Counted from the stretch's first letter, positions 51,137 through 60,146 are shown. The stretch: 64,000 nucleotides of DNA from Edwardsiella hoshinae NBRC 105699 = ATCC 33379 (GCF_000474215.1 NZ_BAUC01000004.1:1-64000); one strand, 5' to 3'. Notes: generated by a model from the letters alone, not told the origin. Made by a program: numbers and translations.

Positions 51137-51511
51137 TGAAAACGCGTAACGCCTGGCTCTTGATCCCCGCACTATTACTGTCGGCAGCCGTACAGGCCGC
51201 CACGGTGGAAAAGTATACCGAGGCTGCCTTTAACCAGGCTCGAGCCCGCGGCGTCCCGCTCCTGCTCGATGTGTATGCCGACTGGTGTCCGGTGTGCAAA
51301 CGCCAGATGCGTGAGTTGACGCCGCTCTTCACCCAACCAGCTCAGCGCGCTACGTGCCTTTACCTCGAACGTCGATACCCAGAGGGCGGCGTTGAAGTCG
51401 TTTCGCGTCAACCAACAGAGTACCCAGAGCCTCTACCACAACGGCCAAGAGGTGCGGCGTAGCATCGGCGAAACCTCGCCCCAAGCGCTTGCCGACTTCT
51501 TGAATCATTAA
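51136..51511 (+). pseudogene. Periplasmic thioredoxin-like protein, frameshifted
   Basis: The first frame encodes a signal peptide (about 1-21, ending VQA) and a thioredoxin start with the redox motif YADWCPVCKRQM. After about residue 69 the family sequence stops and 39 unrelated residues follow, to a stop at 51462. The true C-terminal half continues in the next frame (LRAFTSNVDTQRAALKSFRV, then NGQEVRRSIGETSPQALADF) to TAA 51509-51511. A one-base insertion near 51333-51340 (around CCAACCAGCTC) would explain it. Either the gene is broken or the read has an error. WCPVC in place of the usual WCGPC suggests a DsbD- or TlpA-related redox role. Confidence 0.85.
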
Positions 51512-51514
51512 GGC

Positions 51515-51619
51515 ATGACCATGGAGATTAGCCTGTTAACCCTGGGGCTCAGCCTGCTGGCCGGCATGCTGATCACCCTCTCCCCAGCATGGCTGATTAA
51601 CCTCAGCACGGCACGGTAA
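51515..51619 (+). pseudogene. Truncated CcdA/DsbD-type membrane protein remnant
   Basis: A 34-codon frame starts four bases after the thioredoxin remnant. The product has one helix and the sequence LSLLAGMLITLSP, which is typical of the first helix of CcdA/DsbD electron carriers, where LSPC follows. Here it is followed by AWLINLSTAR and a stop. The rest of the gene, with its redox cysteines, is missing. I see it as the stub left by a deletion. The identification rests on a short stretch only. Confidence 0.6.
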
Positions 51620-51657
51620 TCCAATGAATAACCGGTAACGACAATAAGGACTTCACC

Positions 51658-51924
51658 ATGAAAAAAATGACCATCGCCCCCCTGATCCTGCTGTTGGGCA
51701 CCAGCTCTGCTTTCGCCGCCAGTCAGATCGATAGTCAACGGGCCATGACGCAACAACGTCTCGGCGCTATTCGCGTCCAGATCCCGAACGGAACACCGGA
51801 GCAAGCCGTCGCCACGCTGGCCCAGAAGGTACAGCAGCAAGGTGGTGAGTATTTTCACATCACCGGGTTGGGCACCACCGGCATGGGTAACAGCGTTACC
51901 GCCACCGCCGAAGTCTATAAATAA
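51658..51924 (+). CDS. DUF1471 (YdgH/BhsA/McbA family) small periplasmic protein
   Basis: This 88-residue precursor has a signal peptide (about 1-20, ending AFA) and a DUF1471 domain (QRLGAIRVQIPNGTPEQAVA, then KVQQQGGEYFHITGLGTTG) ending in VTATAEVYK. Members such as BhsA and McbA respond to peroxide, chlorine, acid or metal stress and affect biofilm. AAGGA precedes the ATG. It has its own start region of 39 bases after the remnant and is followed by a terminator. Confidence 0.9.
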   Translation: MKKMTIAPLILLLGTSSAFAASQIDSQRAMTQQRLGAIRVQIPNGTPEQAVATLAQKVQQQGGEYFHITGLGTTGMGNSVTATAEVYK

Positions 51925-52323
51925 CCACCACGGCCCCTACGGGGGCCGCTTTGCATTTCCCCGTCATCCCGCTCCCGGCTTATCTTATACATCCCGCCAT
52001 TTTTTTAGGATATTCATCGGACATTACGGCTTTTTGCTGAATTATTACCCCAAGATAGCGGCAATAATTTAAGTAATGTAATGAGAGAATGGCGATTATT
52101 AGAAATTCTTCTAGTCAGTGACTTCTGTGACTTGAGTCGATACACTGTTTTTACACCGCAAGAGATTAGATTTTATTAATCAATATCTTACGCGTGAAAC
52201 ACTGTTTTTAAATGCTGAACTTGTGCCCACGCTTCACACCCTATTGATTGAAGCGGCCCCATCACGTTATCCCTAGGGACAGCATGGATAACGCTTTCAG
52301 GCGCAAGGTTACCGGAGGATTTT
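51925..52323. other. Intergenic region before the EIIA gene
   Basis: No gene is supported in these 399 bases. A terminator lies at the left end (51931-51953). The rest is more AT-rich than its neighbours and should contain the promoter of the EIIA gene; I could not place a convincing one. Confidence 0.5.
51931..51953 (+). terminator. Terminator after the DUF1471 gene
   Basis: CGGCCCC (51931-51937) pairs with GGGGCCG (51942-51948) around TACG, followed by CTTTG. The T run is short. Confidence 0.65.
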
Positions 52324-52776
52324 ATGTCTATTGATGCAACGCTCGACCAACGCTGGCAGTATTGCCACCAGCCGCTGAGCTGGCGCCATGCCATCCATCT
52401 TGCCTGTCAACCGCTGATCAGCGATAAAAAGGTTAACGCCCATTATCCGCTGCACATCATCGACGCGCTGAAACGGGGTAAGCAGGATTTCATGGTACGC
52501 GAAGGTGTGATGCTGGTATTCGCCCAACCGCAACATGGGGTACTCAGTGAGAAGGGGGAAGCATCCGTACTCAAATGTGATAAACCGGTCGTCATGCCAG
52601 ATGGAGCTGAAGTGACCCTGATTATCACCCTCTCCGCCGGAACGCAGCAGGCACTGTATGATCTGCACGCCCAGCTCGAAAACTGGCTGGAGATCAACAA
52701 CGGTTTCGAACTGCTGACCCAGGCGACCAGCCAAAACATGTTGGGCGCCCGTATTCAGGCCACCCTGCTGCACTAA
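52324..52776 (+). CDS. PTS EIIA-type protein (fructose/mannitol-like family)
   Basis: The 150-residue soluble protein resembles the PTS EIIA-2 domain. It begins with helical sequence, then REGVMLVFAQPQHGVLSEKG, in which His71 would be the phosphorylated residue (canonical ALPHG). It ends with the helix LLTQATSQNMLGARIQATLL. The motif is less exact than usual, and no EIIB or EIIC gene lies nearby, so it may be regulatory or an orphan. AGGA upstream of the ATG supports the start. Confidence 0.65.
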   Translation: MSIDATLDQRWQYCHQPLSWRHAIHLACQPLISDKKVNAHYPLHIIDALKRGKQDFMVREGVMLVFAQPQHGVLSEKGEASVLKCDKPVVMPDGAEVTLIITLSAGTQQALYDLHAQLENWLEINNGFELLTQATSQNMLGARIQATLLH

Positions 52777-52813
52777 GTCGCCGCCCCCTCGCCGGACGAG
52801 GGGTATCAATACG

Positions 52814-52850
52814 TCACCCCGTACAGGCACTGTACGGGGTGAGTTATTTT
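52814..52850. terminator. Bidirectional terminator between the EIIA gene and ycaD
   Basis: CACCCCGTACAG (52815-52826) and CTGTACGGGGTG (52830-52841) form a 12-bp perfect stem with a three-base loop, followed on the plus strand by AGTTATTTT. It lies between convergent genes. Confidence 0.85.
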
Positions 52851-53994
52851 AGGTAACCGGCAGCGCGGAGTGCCCCTCTGGACGGCGCAGCAGCAGTAGC
52901 AGATAACACAGCGCGATGACGGCGATAGTGACAAACATCCACTGATCAGAGAAACGTTGCATCAGCAGCGCCACTGTAGCTGGGCCGGCTAAGCTACCCA
53001 GGGTGTAGCTCATCAATAGCGCCTGATTCATCGCCACCAACTCATGGCGATCGGCGCGCTCGCACGCCCAGGACATCGCCACCGGGTAAAGCGTAAAGCC
53101 TGCGGCCCCCAAGGTGAACAGCGCGGGAACTATTCCCTGCGGACTGATTAGCATGGCCATGCTCCCGAGGATCAACATGGACACCTGCACGCGCAACACC
53201 AACAGCCGGCCATAGCGATCCGCCAGGCGCCCCACCGGCCACTGACCGAGAATACCGGCGCTGACCAGTAGCGCCATCCAATAGCCGATGCGCGCATCGC
53301 TCATCCCCTGGTGACTCAGATAGAGCGGCAGTAAGCCGTACAGGGTGCCGAGGATCGCCCCCGAGATCACACAGCCATTCACGCCCACGCGTGCGCTGCG
53401 CCGGCGCAATAACGACCAGAGCGACATCCCGCGCGCATGCGGCTGGGGACGCTCGATGTGAGCGAAACACAGCGGCAGCATCGCCACCACCATCAACGCC
53501 GTAGTCCAAGGGAGCACTTGCAATAGCGCGGTAGGGATCGCCCCGAGAGCCAACTGTCCCAGCACGGTGCCCAGGTAGTAGATGGTCATATAGGCCGCCA
53601 ACAACTGGCCACGATTGGCATTGGTTCCGCTACGCAGCAAGGCGCTCTCCACGATCACCCAGATCATGGCACAACCGATGCCGGCCAGGAAACGCCACAA
53701 TAGCCAGCCGCAAAACTCATTAGCCACCGCCAATGCTGCCGTCGAGGCGGCGAACAGCAGGCAGGCGTAGTAATAGCTTTGATTGAAACCGTGACGCAAA
53801 ATGACCCAACCAGTCAGCAAGGTGCCAACCAGGTTACCGAGGAAATAGGCGGAGCTAACCAGGCCGACCTGCCATGTCGCCAGATGCCGTTGATCCAGCC
53901 ACAGCGGCACCAAGGTATTGAGCAACGCCATGGCGACCGTCAGCAGTAAGAGTCCGCTGAGCAATGCCAGCACCGGACGAGAGAGCGAGAACAT
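52849..53994 (-). CDS. ycaD: MFS transporter YcaD
   Basis: YcaD is an inner-membrane major-facilitator protein of unknown substrate. The 381-residue product (E. coli 382) has twelve hydrophobic segments and closely follows the E. coli protein. Examples are [38 protein letters not shown] and [20 protein letters not shown]. It lies between the accessory block and the dms operon. Confidence 0.92.
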   Translation of the reverse strand: MFSLSRPVLALLSGLLLLTVAMALLNTLVPLWLDQRHLATWQVGLVSSAYFLGNLVGTLLTGWVILRHGFNQSYYYACLLFAASTAALAVANEFCGWLLWRFLAGIGCAMIWVIVESALLRSGTNANRGQLLAAYMTIYYLGTVLGQLALGAIPTALLQVLPWTTALMVVAMLPLCFAHIERPQPHARGMSLWSLLRRRSARVGVNGCVISGAILGTLYGLLPLYLSHQGMSDARIGYWMALLVSAGILGQWPVGRLADRYGRLLVLRVQVSMLILGSMAMLISPQGIVPALFTLGAAGFTLYPVAMSWACERADRHELVAMNQALLMSYTLGSLAGPATVALLMQRFSDQWMFVTIAVIALCYLLLLLRRPEGHSALPVT

Positions 53995-54137
53995 GAAAAC
54001 GTGACCGAACCGACAAAAACGGGAAAAGTGTGCGCATCATGCCACTCGCGAAAAAAATGTCAATTGTTCATTAACCGTCCAGCCAAAAATGTTGCAATCT
54101 GGTAACAATCGCACTGGCCACTTTCCGTGACACTCCT

Positions 54138-54710
54138 TCAGTCACGCCCATGCGCAATGCCAGCCTGGAGTTGTAGATGGCCGAAATGGCAAGCGACCTT
54201 ACACAAGCCACAGCCATCGCAGCGCGCCTCATCCAACTGAGGCTGACTCTGCGCGTCGAACGACAAGGCCTGTTGAGGACAGGCAAGCTGGCACAGACGA
54301 CATGCGCTATAACGCCCCAAACAATGGCTGTCCAACTGCGGACGCCAAGCGGTATCGGCAGGCAACTGCGCCAACAACGCCCCATGCGGGCAGGCATCGG
54401 CGCAGGCCTGGCAGTGCTGTGTATCGCAGCCACAGACATCCACCTCCAGCCAAGCCGCGCCCTCACGCAGGGCGATCAGGCCGTAGGGACAGGCCGCCAC
54501 ACAAGCAGCACAACCGTCGCAACACGCCAAAAAGGCCGCCTCCGCCAACGCATAAGGCGGTCGCCCACAGGCACGCTGTACGGGCGCATGTAACGCCTGG
54601 CGCTGTACCTGACGCCCGCCTCCCAATAAGCCACGCAACAACCCGCGCCGGCTGACGTGACGATGCGTCATCCAAGCCCGGTAGTAGCGTTCATCGCGCC
54701 GTTCGCTCAT
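54138..54710 (-). CDS. NapF-like polyferredoxin at the end of the dms operon
   Basis: The 190-residue protein has four cysteine clusters of the [4Fe-4S] type: CCDGCAACVAACPYG, the CGCDTQHCQACADACPHG segment, RYSACRLCQLACPQQ and CDGCGLCKVACHFG. The N-terminus contains SRRGLLRGLLGG, as in NapF, with a twin arginine. NapF proteins help insert iron-sulphur clusters or mature molybdoenzymes in the cytoplasm. It starts at an ATG that overlaps the stop of the TorD-family gene by one base, so it belongs to the dms operon. A role in DmsA or DmsB maturation is inferred. Confidence 0.8.
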   Translation of the reverse strand: MSERRDERYYRAWMTHRHVSRRGLLRGLLGGGRQVQRQALHAPVQRACGRPPYALAEAAFLACCDGCAACVAACPYGLIALREGAAWLEVDVCGCDTQHCQACADACPHGALLAQLPADTAWRPQLDSHCLGRYSACRLCQLACPQQALSFDAQSQPQLDEARCDGCGLCKVACHFGHLQLQAGIAHGRD

Positions 54711-55324
54711 CAGCGGTACAACTTCACGTCGACATCGGCGAGGGCGAGCTGGCGTTGCCAGGCGTGTAATGTCAGCGCGCTCAACGCCGCCACGCCCTGA
54801 TAGAAGGGGTGATCCGCCGCCTGACTTAGCAACGTCAGATAGCGCCCGCTCCAGGGCAGCAGGTGTTGTTGCAGCAAGGGGGCCAGCAGTTGCGGCTGTC
54901 CCTCAGCCAACCAAGCCACCAATAGCAACAGCAAACCGATATGATCCTCCGGCTCACGGCTATCTGACTGCCAGTCGATTCCCTGCGCCCGCATCCACTG
55001 GCGTAGTGCCAGAGTCGAGTCGCCAAACAGCACGCTTTCACGATCCAAGTAGACCGATCCCCAAGGCGGTGCCGCCAGGGCATGCGGTCCGATAAACAAA
55101 CGTTGGTGCGCTTCGGCCAGGGACTCATCCGCCGGTGCGGCCAGCAGCGTAGCGCAATGCTCACGTTGTGCTGGCGTGCCATAGGGCCACCGCCGCACCT
55201 CCTGCGGTTGGCGTAACACCGCCACCAGCGGCGCGGCCTGTTTACTCTCTGGTGCGCTGTACAGCAGGGCACCCAGCACCCGCGCCGTCAGCGCCATATC
55301 CTGTAATTGTTGCGGTGATAACAT
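54710..55324 (-). CDS. dmsD: TorD/DmsD-family redox enzyme maturation chaperone
   Basis: This 204-residue protein equals the length of E. coli DmsD when started at MLSPQQLQD. AAGGAT lies upstream; longer in-frame starts add unrelated residues. The conserved core is QRLFIGPHALAAPPWGSVYL and the EPEDHIGLLLLLVAWLAEG motif, which is the Tat signal-peptide binding helix of the family. It follows dmsC by 52 bases, as in Pasteurellaceae-like dms operons, and should guide DmsA to the Tat system. In E. coli, dmsD is in the ynf operon, not here. Confidence 0.85.
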   Translation of the reverse strand: MLSPQQLQDMALTARVLGALLYSAPESKQAAPLVAVLRQPQEVRRWPYGTPAQREHCATLLAAPADESLAEAHQRLFIGPHALAAPPWGSVYLDRESVLFGDSTLALRQWMRAQGIDWQSDSREPEDHIGLLLLLVAWLAEGQPQLLAPLLQQHLLPWSGRYLTLLSQAADHPFYQGVAALSALTLHAWQRQLALADVDVKLYR

Positions 55325-55376
55325 AGCAATCCTTACACCTGGGGCGGTGCCAACGCACCGCCCCCCTTCTCGTCCA

Positions 55377-56237
55377 TTAACCGGCGATGGCGACGCCAAC
55401 GGTCATATGCAGGCCATAAAACACGCCACGCCCCACTAACTCACCGGCCAGCACCAGCATCAATGCCAGGATCAAGCCGGCGATCGATGGGATCTTGCCG
55501 CGCAGTAACGGGTATAGCCAGCACGCCAATCCCAACGCCAGCAACACGCTGCGCAACGCCAGTAACCCGGCGTAATCAGGCACCAACGCAGAGGCCTGTT
55601 GCACCGAACTGTGGATGGCGGCCAACCCGCTGCCCTGCATCCCGCCCGCGACTACGCCTACCAACGCAGCGCAGCAGGCGATCGGCGGCAGCAGGCGCAG
55701 TGAACCGGGAGCCATATCGACCGACAGCAGCAACAGGTAGCCCAGCAGCGCGCCACCGACCAGCATGGTGACAAAGAAGCTGAGGGTGGTGTAGCCCGTG
55801 TACCAGGTCGGCACCGTATCGATCAGGTAGACCCGCGTCATCGACCAGACGAACAGCAGCGCCAACGCCATGGTCGACATCAACCACAGGCGCCCCAATG
55901 CCGCTGGCATCTTATTCAACACGGCCAACAGCCAATACAATCCCCCGGCGGCGAAGAACAACGAACCACACAAGATCTCGTTACTCAGCGCGGAGGCACC
56001 GACCCGCGCGAGCGCATTGACGGCGCGCTGCGGCGAACCAAGGTGCATCACCGATGCCACGAAAGCGATGGCCAGCAGCAACCACAGGAAGAACATACGT
56101 CCCTGAATGCGCAAGGCGCGCCCTGCGTCTAAGCGGCCACACAATAACGCCAACGCCATGACAATAAAGGCACCAGCAACGCTCTGCCCTAATACCGTGA
56201 AGATCATCAACGGCCATTCATGCCATCCCATACCCAT
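55377..56237 (-). CDS. dmsC: DMSO reductase membrane anchor DmsC
   Basis: DmsC holds the DmsAB pair in the inner membrane and oxidises menaquinol. The 286-residue product (E. coli 287) begins MGMGWHEWPLMIFTVLGQSV; an in-frame ATG 21 codons upstream is not supported by family alignment. Eight membrane segments are visible. The sequences FFVTMLVGGALLGYLLL and ALVPDYAGLLALRSVLLALG are typical. It follows dmsB by one base. Confidence 0.95.
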   Translation of the reverse strand: MGMGWHEWPLMIFTVLGQSVAGAFIVMALALLCGRLDAGRALRIQGRMFFLWLLLAIAFVASVMHLGSPQRAVNALARVGASALSNEILCGSLFFAAGGLYWLLAVLNKMPAALGRLWLMSTMALALLFVWSMTRVYLIDTVPTWYTGYTTLSFFVTMLVGGALLGYLLLLSVDMAPGSLRLLPPIACCAALVGVVAGGMQGSGLAAIHSSVQQASALVPDYAGLLALRSVLLALGLACWLYPLLRGKIPSIAGLILALMLVLAGELVGRGVFYGLHMTVGVAIAG

Positions 56238-56238
56238 C

Positions 56239-56856
56239 TCAGACCTCCTTCGGATTCGCCAGATAGCCGCAGGTATCCCCGACCGGGCGGCTGTTGGCAT
56301 TCGGTTTCAGCACGATATTCGGCCGGGTGTAGTGCGCCGCCGGCAGCGGTGCCACGGCGGCGAGATCACCATAGCGGGCACGCAACTCCTCGATCGGCCC
56401 CATATCCAATGCCCGTAGCGGGCAGGACTCGACACAGATTGGCTTTTGCCCCTGCGCGACGCGCTCATAGCAACCGTCGCACTTGGTCATATGCCCCTTC
56501 TGCGCATTGTATTGTGGCGCGCCATATGGACAGGCCATATCGCAATAGCGACAACCGATGCATACCGACTCGTCCACCACCACGAAGCCATCCTCGCGCT
56601 TGTGCATCGCGCCGCTCGGACATACCTTAACGCAAGCCGGGTCATCGCAATGGTTACACGAAATGGAAAGATAGTAAGCGAACACGTCATGACGCCAGGT
56701 ATCGCCGTCGGGCTGCCACTCACCACCGGCATACTCGTAGATGCGCCGGAAGTTGATATCCGGCGGGAGATCTTTGTAATCCTTACAGGCCAGCTCACAG
56801 GTCTTGCACCCGGTGCAACGGCTGGAGTCGATATAAAAACCGTATTGCGTTGTCAT
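56239..56856 (-). CDS. dmsB: DMSO reductase iron-sulphur subunit DmsB
   Basis: DmsB carries four [4Fe-4S] clusters and moves electrons from DmsC to DmsA. The 205-residue product has four cysteine groups: SSRCTGCKTCELACKDYKD, CNHCDDPACVKVCP, CIGCRYCDMACPYG and KCDGCYERVAQGQKPICVES. Length and spacing match E. coli DmsB. Confidence 0.97.
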   Translation of the reverse strand: MTTQYGFYIDSSRCTGCKTCELACKDYKDLPPDINFRRIYEYAGGEWQPDGDTWRHDVFAYYLSISCNHCDDPACVKVCPSGAMHKREDGFVVVDESVCIGCRYCDMACPYGAPQYNAQKGHMTKCDGCYERVAQGQKPICVESCPLRALDMGPIEELRARYGDLAAVAPLPAAHYTRPNIVLKPNANSRPVGDTCGYLANPKEV

Positions 56857-56867
56857 CAGTTACTCCT

Positions 56868-59315
56868 TTAAGCCTTGGCAACCTGAACCAGATTGGTGTG
56901 CGACGGGTTCCCTTTCGCCAACGGAGAGGGGCGTTGAGTGGTCAGGACGTTGATACAACCGCCGTGATCGACCCGCTCACCATCGGGGCTATACCAGGCC
57001 CCCTCACTTAGCGCCACCACCCCGGGTAACACGCGTGGCGTCACCTTAGCGTTGATGCGAACCTCACCGCGATCGTTAAAGATGCGAACCACATCTCCTT
57101 GAGCGATGCCACGCGGCGCCGCGTCCAACGGGTTGATCCACACCTCCTGCGGACAGGCAGCCTTCAGCACATCCACGTTGCCATAAGTCGAGTGGGTACG
57201 CGCCTTATAGTGGAAGCCACTCATCTGCAACGGGAACTTGCTACGCAACGGATCCTGGTAGCTTTCGAAACCGGGGCTGTAGATCGGCAACGGGTCGATG
57301 ACATCGTCCGGAGCCAACTGCCAGGTGGCGGCGATCTCAGCCAGCGCGGCCGAGTAGATCTCGATCTTGCCAGACGGGGTCGTCAGCGGATTGGCCTGCG
57401 GATCGGCGCGGAACTCGCGGTAGGCCACGTGGTGCCCTTGCGGATCGCGTTGCTTGTAGATCCCTTGGCTACGGAACGCCTCAAACGACGGCAAACCGGG
57501 GATCGCCTGCTGCGACTGGGCATACAGGTGGCGTAGCCACTCTTCCTGGCTGCGGCCCTCGGTAAATTGTTGGCCGACCCCCATCCGTTTGGCGATCTCG
57601 CTGGTCATATCATAGATAGTGCGGCACTCGAAGCGTGGCGCGATAACTTGGTCGGCAAAAATCACGTAGCCCATGTTGCCGCAGGAGGCGTCCAGACAGA
57701 AGTCCATTTGCTCCGAGGCAGTGCAGTCCGGCAACAGGATATCGGCGTACTTGGCCGAGGCGGTCATATGGTTATCGATCACCACAATCATCTCGCACTT
57801 GCTATCGTCTTGCAGGATGTCGTGGGTACGATTGACCTCTGCGTGCTGATTCACCAGACAGTTGCCGGCATAGTTCCAGATCATCTTGATCGGCACATCC
57901 AGCTTCTCCTTGCCACGCACCCCGTCACGGGTGGCGGTCATCTCGGGACCGCGCACGATGGCATCGGTCCACAGGAACATCGAGATACTGGTCTTAACCG
58001 GGTTCTCCAAGGTCGGCATACGGACGAACGGCAGGCTATAGGAGCCTTCACGCGCTCCCGAGTTCCCGCCATTGATCCCCACGTTTCCGGTCAGGATCGG
58101 CAGCATGGCGATGGCGCGTGAGGTCAACTCACCGTTAGCGTGGCGTTGCGGCCCCCATCCCTGGCAAATGTAAGCTGGCTTGGCGCTTCCAATTTCACGT
58201 GCCAGCTTGATGATCCTATCCTCTGGGATGCCGGTGATCGCCGATGCCCATGCCGGAGTCTTAGCGGTCTTATCCGGTCCCTGACCGAGGATGTAAGCCT
58301 TGTAGTGGCTGTTGGCGGGCGCACCAGGCGGCAGAGTACGCTCATCGTAGCCAACACAATACCGGTCGAGGAACGGCTGATCGACCAAACCTTCGCTGAT
58401 CAGCACATGGGCCAGGCCGGCCACCAGCGCCGCATCGGTTCCCGGGCGGATGGCGATCCACTCATCCTCACGCCCGGCGCCGGTATCGGTGTAACGCGGA
58501 TCGATGAGGATCATCTTGGCATTGGATTTAGCACGCGCCTGCTCCAAATAGTAAGTCACCCCGCCGCCACTCATGCGCGTCTCACCGGGGTTGTTGCCGA
58601 ACATCACCACCAGTTTGCTGTTTTCGATATCCGACGGACTATTACCGTCCGCCCAACCGCCGTAGGTGTAATTCAGTCCGGCGGCAATCTGCGCGGTACT
58701 GTAGTCACCATAGTGGTTAAGGTAACCGCCGCAGCAGTTCATCAGACGCGCGATCAGCGTCGCGCCGGGAGGCCAGGAGCGCGTCATGGTGCCGCCCAGC
58801 GTACCGGTACCGTAGTTCAAGTAGATCGCTTCGTTACCATACTCTTTGATGATTCCCTTCATACTGACGGCGATAGTATCGAAAGCCTCCTCCCAGGAGA
58901 TACGTTTAAACTTCCCTTCGCCGCGCTTACCGACCCGCTTCATCGGGTACTTCAGACGATCCGGGTTATAGACCCGACGACGCATGGAGCGACCACGCAG
59001 ACAGGCGCGTACCTGGTGTAAACCGTCATAACGATCATCACCGGTATTGTCGCTTTCGACATAACTAATCTCACCATCCACGACGTGCATACGCAACGGG
59101 CAGCGGCTGCCGCAGTTTACGGTACAAGCGCTCCAAATCACCTGCTCATCCTGCGCTGCCGAGGCGGGCTGCGAGGGTTGGGCTTCCGCCCGACACGTAA
59201 AGGGGAGCGAGAGCGCACCGCTGGCCGCCGCCAGCCCGCCGATCGCGCCGCCTTTCACCAGAGTACGCCGTGTCAGCGACGCATCTAGCAATGCCGTCCG
59301 ATTGTGTTTTTTCAT
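56868..59315 (-). CDS. dmsA: DMSO reductase catalytic subunit DmsA
   Basis: DmsA is the molybdopterin enzyme that reduces dimethyl sulfoxide and N-oxides in anaerobic respiration. The 815-residue product (E. coli 814) starts MKKHNRTALLDASLTRRTLVKG. The Tat motif LTRRTLVKG is followed by a hydrophobic stretch. The cluster CTVNCGSRCPL (with a later Cys in VRACLRGRSMRR) and the Moco-binding segments LVVMFGNNPGETRMSGGG and VIDNHMTASAKYADILLPDC are intact. An ATG 48 codons upstream is in frame but adds unrelated sequence. It leads the five-gene dms operon. Confidence 0.97.
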   Translation of the reverse strand: MKKHNRTALLDASLTRRTLVKGGAIGGLAAASGALSLPFTCRAEAQPSQPASAAQDEQVIWSACTVNCGSRCPLRMHVVDGEISYVESDNTGDDRYDGLHQVRACLRGRSMRRRVYNPDRLKYPMKRVGKRGEGKFKRISWEEAFDTIAVSMKGIIKEYGNEAIYLNYGTGTLGGTMTRSWPPGATLIARLMNCCGGYLNHYGDYSTAQIAAGLNYTYGGWADGNSPSDIENSKLVVMFGNNPGETRMSGGGVTYYLEQARAKSNAKMILIDPRYTDTGAGREDEWIAIRPGTDAALVAGLAHVLISEGLVDQPFLDRYCVGYDERTLPPGAPANSHYKAYILGQGPDKTAKTPAWASAITGIPEDRIIKLAREIGSAKPAYICQGWGPQRHANGELTSRAIAMLPILTGNVGINGGNSGAREGSYSLPFVRMPTLENPVKTSISMFLWTDAIVRGPEMTATRDGVRGKEKLDVPIKMIWNYAGNCLVNQHAEVNRTHDILQDDSKCEMIVVIDNHMTASAKYADILLPDCTASEQMDFCLDASCGNMGYVIFADQVIAPRFECRTIYDMTSEIAKRMGVGQQFTEGRSQEEWLRHLYAQSQQAIPGLPSFEAFRSQGIYKQRDPQGHHVAYREFRADPQANPLTTPSGKIEIYSAALAEIAATWQLAPDDVIDPLPIYSPGFESYQDPLRSKFPLQMSGFHYKARTHSTYGNVDVLKAACPQEVWINPLDAAPRGIAQGDVVRIFNDRGEVRINAKVTPRVLPGVVALSEGAWYSPDGERVDHGGCINVLTTQRPSPLAKGNPSHTNLVQVAKA

Positions 59316-59534
59316 AGCATGCTCACTTTTATTTTGCTTTCTACTGGTTAATACGCGCTTGCCCCTCCCGATGAGAGGAGATGCCGACGCAAAGAAAGAA
59401 AACGGAATAAGGCAAAGGAGAGATCGCAATGACCCGGAATATCCAGCCCAGAGCGACAAGAGTTAAGGACCCATTAAAAATTAAAATAATCATCCTGCTA
59501 AGCAACTCCATGGCAACTCATCGCCTTGCTTAGG

Positions 59535-59575
59535 AGCATACGGCTTTCACCTGTTCTGCTTTTGTTTCAAATCAA
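59535..59575 (-). promoter_or_regulatory. FNR-type promoter of the dms operon
   Basis: On the minus strand TTGAT-TTGA-AACAA (59562-59575) matches the FNR box with one mismatch. TATGCT (59535-59540) is a suitable -10 whose centre is 31 bases from the box centre, matching a box centred near -41.5. The dmsA start lies about 210 bases further, leaving a long leader. Confidence 0.7.
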
Positions 59576-60146
59576 AAAATATCCCGTCGGATTTCACAGA
59601 ATCGGGTAAATTTTTTTTATTTTTCTTATGCGTAATTTTCTTTTAAAAAAAAGAAATTATTTAGTCTGGTGGACGGCAAAAAAACGACAGCATCACTGCG
59701 CCGCGGATCGGCCAAGAGCGTCACACGCCTCCTTTACGGATGAAGCCGGGTACGCCTGTTCCTTGCGCCTCGTCACCGGGCTGCGCGGGTCGAGTTCAGC
59801 GTGGATGTTAGCACTGAGTCAGCACGGTAAGCATGAGAGCGTGCCACAGCCTCATAGAAGGACAGCGGTAAAACCTATTCCCTACCCTAACCGGGAGACA
59901 TCTGCGCCGTTCAGGCTTTCTTGCCGGTCGATCCTCATCGGCGTGGTGTAATTGCGCACTGAATAGCACTTGCGCCTCATCCCCCCCTCTCTGGACGACG
60001 CCAAAGGACCACTCCCCTATTATTTACCGTAATCGCAAGTAAGCGCTCAGGACTTTTCATCCCCCGTTAAGGACTCCCGGCGGCATTGTTATTTTGACCT
60101 TTGCCATGATCAGCACGCGCGCGGTTTTAATAAATCCAAAGGCCAG

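Noticed and set aside
59628-59951. 107-codon open frame upstream of dmsA
   Set aside because: It has no ribosome binding site and irregular composition, and it lies beside the FNR-type promoter region.
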